11,190 bases of DNA, taken from NCBI GenBank assembly GCA_905479665.1, contig CAJQNM010000487.1:1-11190 (forward strand), given 5' to 3'. A program made the position numbers and the translations under genes. The notes beneath the pieces are model-generated. The model had not been told where the DNA came from. It ran no database searches and saw nothing but the letters and a program-made list of their open reading frames with translations. Shown piece by piece: positions 7,008 to 11,190 of the stretch. This DNA comes from an uncultured Saprospiraceae bacterium. Lineage in GTDB: Bacteria; Bacteroidota; Bacteroidia; Chitinophagales; Saprospiraceae. Position 1 is the stretch's first letter. Each line of letters begins with the position of its first letter.

Positions 7008-8283
7008 CGGGAATATATTTCCAGATTTCAGCAATAGCATTCTCCCGCAGATCAGTCAAACCTCCGATCACATATCCAGCATCGTCCAAATTTGAGGATC
7101 CCGCAAATGCTCTTCCCCGAGATGGGAGTGAGGCTTTCTCCATAAAATAACCGGATACGTTAGGTGAAAATTCGTACCAATCGGACAGAAAAGAATCGTT
7201 TAAGAGACCCAGTCCAAGAAATGTCCGTCCCCGGATTTTAAGGTGGCTAAAAGAGTGCCGAAAGTTCGGGAGTGCAGCACCATCCACGCGTCGCCAGGTG
7301 GCAAATGATTCGCCCATAGGAATGATTTCAATAAGGTCTCTAATGTTGCTTGTTTCATTAGAGCCCATCAATAAGTAACCTAGACCTTGATGACTAAAGC
7401 CAAGCGAATTTCGACGTGCTGGAGGAACGGAGTCGGTGGAAAGATTCACCTGAGTCCAATGGCTTCCATCAAAAGCGTACAGATCATTAAATATTGTCCT
7501 ATGATTCTGGCCAAATCCCACGTAAGCCCGATCATCAATCACAAATGATGATGCCTCAGACCTGTACTCGCCAGGAAAGAGATCTTCTACCTCTTCCCAT
7601 TCCCCACTGTGAAAATCAAATTTCCAAAAGTCACTGCTTTGAGTCCCAAGACCAAAATAGATGATATCATCCAAAACAAACGAAACTCCATCACTACGAG
7701 CTTGCGCAGGGAATGAGGCCTCGGGTTCTATCGGTCCCGAAAATGGGTCTAGGGACCAAAAATCTACTGTGGGTTGACAGGGAGAACTCTGTCCACAGCC
7801 CAGGCCAAAATATAGCCGTCCATTGACCATCTCTGCTACCTGAGACCAAGACACCTTTTCCAATACTTGGTCCGAAAGAACCCAGCCATCATCGAAATCT
7901 ACTACCTCAATTCCCGGACTGTAGACATACTGGTCTCTATACTTCAAATAAGCCCTTACATAGTAGCGATGTGGTGGTACGGCCAAATTGGAAATTCGGA
8001 TTGAGAATGTTCGGTTTATGGACTCAAAGGCCGTGGTATCTTTAGAAGTCTCCTTAAGCACATTAACACCATTAATCGTAGGTACCGGATTTTCACTGGA
8101 ATAGAGGAAACCCATCTCCTGCACAGTAAAATCGTCGCTCCCACCCAGCTCGGCTGTTGCTTCAATAGTTTTCCACTGATCGTCATTGATAGACTCAATA
8201 TCTACGAAAGGTAGGGGATCCACTTTTACACAGTTGAAAACTAAAAGCAAAAACAAGAGAATAGGAATGAGTTGTCTAACCAT
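7000..8283 (-). CDS. Probable lipoprotein with FnIII-like domain and Kelch-type propeller
   Basis: The 427-aa product begins with a hydrophobic leader (LIPILLFLLLVF, about 5-16) ending at Cys18. The residues before it (VFN) fit a loose Bacteroidota lipobox rather than a classical one, so lipidation is likely but not certain. Residues of about 30-130 resemble an FnIII-like sandwich, with EMGFLYSS and HRYYVRAYLKYRDQYVYSPG, a pattern common in Bacteroidota surface lipoproteins. Residues of about 145-425 hold five or six Kelch-like units. Each runs from an Arg/Ser start through a strand such as IIYFGLG, AYVGFGQ, GYLLMGS, TFLGLGL or GYVIGGL to a DFW/DLY/DWY/EIW turn. No catalytic residues are evident, so a binding role is more likely than an enzymatic one. 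The start codon follows the previous stop after a single base (TGA-T-ATG), and the end overlaps the next gene by 8 nt. The likely place is the outer membrane. Confidence 0.8.
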   Translation of the reverse strand: MVRQLIPILLFLLLVFNCVKVDPLPFVDIESINDDQWKTIEATAELGGSDDFTVQEMGFLYSSENPVPTINGVNVLKETSKDTTAFESINRTFSIRISNLAVPPHRYYVRAYLKYRDQYVYSPGIEVVDFDDGWVLSDQVLEKVSWSQVAEMVNGRLYFGLGCGQSSPCQPTVDFWSLDPFSGPIEPEASFPAQARSDGVSFVLDDIIYFGLGTQSSDFWKFDFHSGEWEEVEDLFPGEYRSEASSFVIDDRAYVGFGQNHRTIFNDLYAFDGSHWTQVNLSTDSVPPARRNSLGFSHQGLGYLLMGSNETSNIRDLIEIIPMGESFATWRRVDGAALPNFRHSFSHLKIRGRTFLGLGLLNDSFLSDWYEFSPNVSGYFMEKASLPSRGRAFAGSSNLDDAGYVIGGLTDLRENAIAEIWKYIPDE

Positions 8284-8284
8284 A

Positions 8285-11002
8285 TCACATCTTGATCAGC
8301 TTTTTGGCTGCCCATCCAAGGGTTGTTTTCACACGGACCAAATAGATTCCAGCACTTAAATCGGAAATATCTTTTTGCATTTTTCTGCCAATGTCAGGTT
8401 TCCAGGAAGTTACCACCTGTCCATAGAAATTAGCGATCTCAATCACCTCTATGCTGGGAGATCCTTCGAAATCCATTTGAAGCAGGCCGGTCACCGGATT
8501 TGGACTTATGGTCATTCCCAGTTTCTCAGATAAGTTAATACCCGTCATATCTGATCCTAGCTGTTCAATCAAAATGGATTGGGTCAATCCATCACTTCCG
8601 ATTATAAGTACTTCGGCAGAACGATTTTCTTTGGTCGAATTGGGACTGACGGAGATAAATAATGGAGCGGAGAAATTAGAGGATTCAGGAGAGACAGAAA
8701 TCCAAGGAACACCTGCCACAACTGACCATGAATAATTAGAGGTAACGATTATTCTTACCGAGTCACCCTCTTCGGATACTAGTTTGTAAAGCAGGTTGGC
8801 ACTAATGAAATTCCGATCCGCATTATTTCCAGTTAGGCGTAGGATTGAACTGGATCCATTAGGCATGTAGACACCTTCAACCGTTGCAGAATCTGGTATA
8901 GAAGGTGCATAGGCTGCAGTGACTGGTGTGCCGGAAATTGTCCCATTCTCATGGCGGATCACCTTAATGATGAAGGGCTCATTCAGGGCATATCCGCATT
9001 TCAATACCGGCAAATCAAGACTTAGATCACCAATTAAATCAAATTCAAGTCCGGCTAAAGGATTCCACCTGAAAGCGGGTGAATTTAGTATTTCTTCATC
9101 CCCATTCTGGTGATAAAAAGCTACTACATCAGTGGGCCCCAAAGGTTTTTTATTTACGAGGCTGGTACCATCCAAAGGTTGAATATTTACTCGATGAGGT
9201 TCACCAGAACAGATTGAGGTATCTGAGAAGTTTAGATAGTTTACTTCAAGGGGCTCACAGCCCAACGTCAAGTCAAATAGCCCAGGACCGTCTTCCACCG
9301 CTTTGTCAACCACCAGATAATGGAGCCCCGACAACGGCAGTGAATCAATAGTTACCTGCCCACCACCGCTTATTTCTGCAGATGCGAGACAGGTGGATCC
9401 ACACTCCTGGCTGAATAAAAACATGCCTATATCAACCTCACTTGTCAAGGTAATGGTTGCCAATTGCACGTCCTCCAGATTGATTGCGAAGACGACATCT
9501 CCGCCCTGGTAAGACTTGCTTGTTTGTTGGGCACAATTGGTGTATATGTTGAACTCTGCCTCAATAGTATTAAAGTTGCTTTTTTCGTCACTGAGATCAA
9601 TCTCGTTCACCGTTTGTCCACAACTTAATGGCATGACGTCGCTTTCTGTGCACGGTCCCGAGGGGGTGAGCTGGAAACCCAGGGAACCGGTTTCATTTCC
9701 GATCATAACGATGTAGTAAAAAGGTTCGGTCGCTTCATCAATGGCTAAGAATCCATCATCATCTTCTCCTACACAGTTGGGAATGCAACCCTCATCTTCG
9801 GCACAATCACAAGAAAAAACGAAAAACCGGGTGCTGGCTGGTGAATCAAACAAGTCTATATCGAGCGTTTCTTCTTTGTTGACATACGTGTAGATTTTGG
9901 CATAACTGCCTATCCCAAAATTGAATTCTTTTCCTTCACATGTAAATGCCTCAAAGGCACTGGATGCTTGATCGGATTCAGATAGCATTCCAAATATTTT
10001 ATCTCCACGGTCGATAAATTGTCCTCCCAAATCACAGACGGTGGGTAGGTCAAGACAATTCATTTCGATGGTGAAATCGAATGCCAAGACTCCGACGAAG
10101 CCGACACATTTGCGATCTACGATGATTTGGTAGGTGCCACGCGGAAGAATGTCACTGACAAGCTCAATTTTCTTGGTAGCTTGCTCAGTAGATTCAAGTA
10201 GCTCAGGAGTACCACAAAGGTCACTTACCAGAAAGACACCAATAGTATCGGAAAAGTCATCCAGACGATCGATCTGCAGTTGGATGCGTTGAGGCTTATC
10301 ATTTTGAAATTCTAAAACAACGTCGGCATGCCCGTACTCACAGCAGTTATCGGGAGAACACGGACTGGAAATTCCAAGAGCGCCATAAAAGCTACCTGAA
10401 AATTCATCTTCACTCTCAGAAGTGCTCAGTAGCATGGTCTGACCACAACGTATTTGAGCGTCTGCATTGCAGTTATTTTCGGACGCATCATGACATGAAA
10501 TGGATAACTCAAATCTTCCCGTACCTGACCTGGCATCGACAAACAAATAGTAAGTACTCGCCGGATCTAAACCCCTCGTGATGAGCGTATCTGTCTCCGG
10601 GCTGGCACTTGTTCTTGTTTTGGAACGAATGCAGGTGGCATCTGTTTTGCAATTTTCAACAAGAAAAAGATCGAGTCCCACTCGATCAAAATCACGGATA
10701 ATGATATCCAAATCGTAAGCCGTTTCCTTTTCTGGGTTGATTTCGAAAATCAATTCACGGTCAGCAAAGCCTGTCAGATTTTCATCTTGGCAGGAGTAGT
10801 CATCATTTAGAGTGAACCCATTGGCCGTATTTCCTTCTAGAGTTTCTCCGCAATTGATAGGAATAGTATTCTCACAGTCACAACATGAAGTTTGGCCGAA
10901 ACTGGGATGGATGATGTTGCAGAGCAGCAACAAAATGAGCATAAATCCCATCTGTGCAGGTCTGAAGAATCTGCTGGTATCCGCTACTGGTATCATCGTC
11001 AT
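8285..11002 (-). CDS. T9SS-exported surface protein with PPC-like repeats and BACON-like domain
   Basis: This 905-aa protein is the first gene of the operon. A signal peptide lies at about 17-36 (hydrophobic MLILLLLCNII, then PSFGQ). Starts at Met1, Met3 or Met18 are all possible; Met1 is used here because the frame is open, but Met18 would give a more standard signal. Residues of about 45-170, 178-316, 320-446 and 455-581 form four Cys-rich beta modules. Three begin with a CGQT or CGET motif, and the modules contain strands such as STYYLFVDA, GTYQIIVD and LHYLVVD, which resemble pre-peptidase C-terminal (PPC) domains. Residues of about 595-720 are Ig-like and unassigned. Residues of about 740-816 match a BACON-like domain (YSWSVVAGVPWISVSP, then RSAEVLIIG and SILIEQLG). 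Residues of about 828-905 are a type A T9SS sorting domain (ISPNPVTG, VVTSW, DLSAGIYLVRV, KKLIKM). It should be exported across the outer membrane and attached to the surface or released. There is no protease or hydrolase domain, so an adhesive or binding role is inferred. Confidence 0.85.
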   Translation of the reverse strand: MTMIPVADTSRFFRPAQMGFMLILLLLCNIIHPSFGQTSCCDCENTIPINCGETLEGNTANGFTLNDDYSCQDENLTGFADRELIFEINPEKETAYDLDIIIRDFDRVGLDLFLVENCKTDATCIRSKTRTSASPETDTLITRGLDPASTYYLFVDARSGTGRFELSISCHDASENNCNADAQIRCGQTMLLSTSESEDEFSGSFYGALGISSPCSPDNCCEYGHADVVLEFQNDKPQRIQLQIDRLDDFSDTIGVFLVSDLCGTPELLESTEQATKKIELVSDILPRGTYQIIVDRKCVGFVGVLAFDFTIEMNCLDLPTVCDLGGQFIDRGDKIFGMLSESDQASSAFEAFTCEGKEFNFGIGSYAKIYTYVNKEETLDIDLFDSPASTRFFVFSCDCAEDEGCIPNCVGEDDDGFLAIDEATEPFYYIVMIGNETGSLGFQLTPSGPCTESDVMPLSCGQTVNEIDLSDEKSNFNTIEAEFNIYTNCAQQTSKSYQGGDVVFAINLEDVQLATITLTSEVDIGMFLFSQECGSTCLASAEISGGGQVTIDSLPLSGLHYLVVDKAVEDGPGLFDLTLGCEPLEVNYLNFSDTSICSGEPHRVNIQPLDGTSLVNKKPLGPTDVVAFYHQNGDEEILNSPAFRWNPLAGLEFDLIGDLSLDLPVLKCGYALNEPFIIKVIRHENGTISGTPVTAAYAPSIPDSATVEGVYMPNGSSSILRLTGNNADRNFISANLLYKLVSEEGDSVRIIVTSNYSWSVVAGVPWISVSPESSNFSAPLFISVSPNSTKENRSAEVLIIGSDGLTQSILIEQLGSDMTGINLSEKLGMTISPNPVTGLLQMDFEGSPSIEVIEIANFYGQVVTSWKPDIGRKMQKDISDLSAGIYLVRVKTTLGWAAKKLIKM

Positions 11003-11022
11003 TTGGTTTTGATGCAGCCAAT

Positions 11023-11030
11023 AAAATGTA
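11023..11030 (-). promoter_or_regulatory. Candidate Bacteroidota -7 box for the operon
   Basis: On the minus strand this reads TACATTTT, seven of eight matches to the Bacteroidota -7 consensus TAnnTTTG, about 20 nt before the ATG at 11002. No good TTTG-type -33 element is seen at the expected spacing upstream, and the implied leader would be very short. A second possibility is a TTGACC-N17-TAACTT arrangement further upstream (about 11130-11160, minus strand). Both are weak matches. Confidence 0.2.
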
Positions 11031-11031
11031 T

Positions 11032-11095
11032 GGTATGAGACCTCGGAAGATCCATACCGCTGGTTCAGGTAAGTCCTGTGGTTTGGGACCCACAG
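11032..11095. repeat. Two short inverted repeats in the operon leader
   Basis: GGTATG (11032-11037) pairs with CATACC (11053-11058), and CTGTGG (11076-11081) pairs with CCACAG (11090-11095), both perfectly over 6 bp. They lie 30-93 nt before the first gene of the operon. They could be operator half-sites or leader hairpins. Arms of this length also occur often by chance, so no regulator is proposed. Confidence 0.25.
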
Positions 11096-11190
11096 TTAAT
11101 ATACTTATCAGCCTTACCTACTCTTGCTTAAGTTACGTAATAGTTTGAGGCTGGTCAAGGGGAGCATGGCGAAATACACTAGGAGGCTGT

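Noticed and set aside
7008..7040. Longer start for the envelope protein
   Set aside because: It would put charged and polar residues before the signal peptide and enlarge the overlap with the Kelch gene to 41 nt; Met at 7007 gives a standard signal.
7000..8283. Kelch protein as a galactose-oxidase-type enzyme or sialic acid epimerase
   Set aside because: No copper-ligand or other catalytic motif is evident, and the FnIII-like front domain plus lipoprotein-like leader fit a binding protein better.
10878..11093. An upstream minus-strand frame of 71 codons starting at 11093
   Set aside because: It overlaps the signal-peptide region of the large surface protein in another frame and shows no family features.
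1..11190. CRISPR array, tRNA or rRNA genes
   Set aside because: No regularly spaced repeat array, cloverleaf-type sequence or rRNA-like stretch was seen on either strand by reading.

Overview
The window looks like chromosomal DNA from a member of the Bacteroidota, perhaps a Saprospiria/Lewinella-like multicellular or gliding lineage. The reasons are a type IX secretion (Por secretion-tail) C-terminal domain, a BACON-like domain, A-rich sequence instead of strong Shine-Dalgarno sites before most starts, and a CHAT protease encoded beside an nSTAND ATPase. The lineage below phylum level is inference.

Layout. Six genes fill positions 595-11002, all on the minus strand, so transcription runs from right to left. 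In order they encode: (1) a large T9SS-exported surface protein with four PPC-like modules and a BACON-like domain (8285-11002); (2) a probable lipoprotein with an FnIII-like domain and a Kelch propeller (7000-8283); (3) a secreted or envelope protein with two hydrophobic segments and no recognised family (6141-7007); (4) a secreted protein with a helical/coiled-coil front half and a WD40-like propeller (4405-6141); (5) a CHAT caspase-like protease with a long uncharacterised C-terminal half (2660-4402); (6) a membrane-anchored nSTAND-type ATPase (595-2667). Gaps between genes are 1 or 2 nt, or the genes overlap by 1 or 8 nt, so this is almost certainly one translationally coupled operon.

Flanks. 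Positions 1-594 hold no convincing gene. They contain a pair of TGGTATAC-centred direct repeats that resemble the end of an IS21-type element, a short coding-like relic, and a weak inverted repeat beyond the operon that could be a terminator. Positions 11003-11190 hold the operon leader, with two small inverted repeats and a weak promoter-like box, and possibly the start of a divergent gene at 11166.

How the parts may work together. The predicted locations run from the cell surface (T9SS protein, Kelch lipoprotein) through the periplasm (two-segment protein, WD40 protein) to the inner membrane (nSTAND ATPase with one transmembrane helix) and the cytoplasm (CHAT protease). CHAT-nSTAND pairs are known as regulated conflict or cell-death-type modules. 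The inference here is that this operon links such a module to envelope or surface sensing. The WD40 protein looks like the propeller half of an nSTAND-WD40 fusion encoded as a separate secreted chain.
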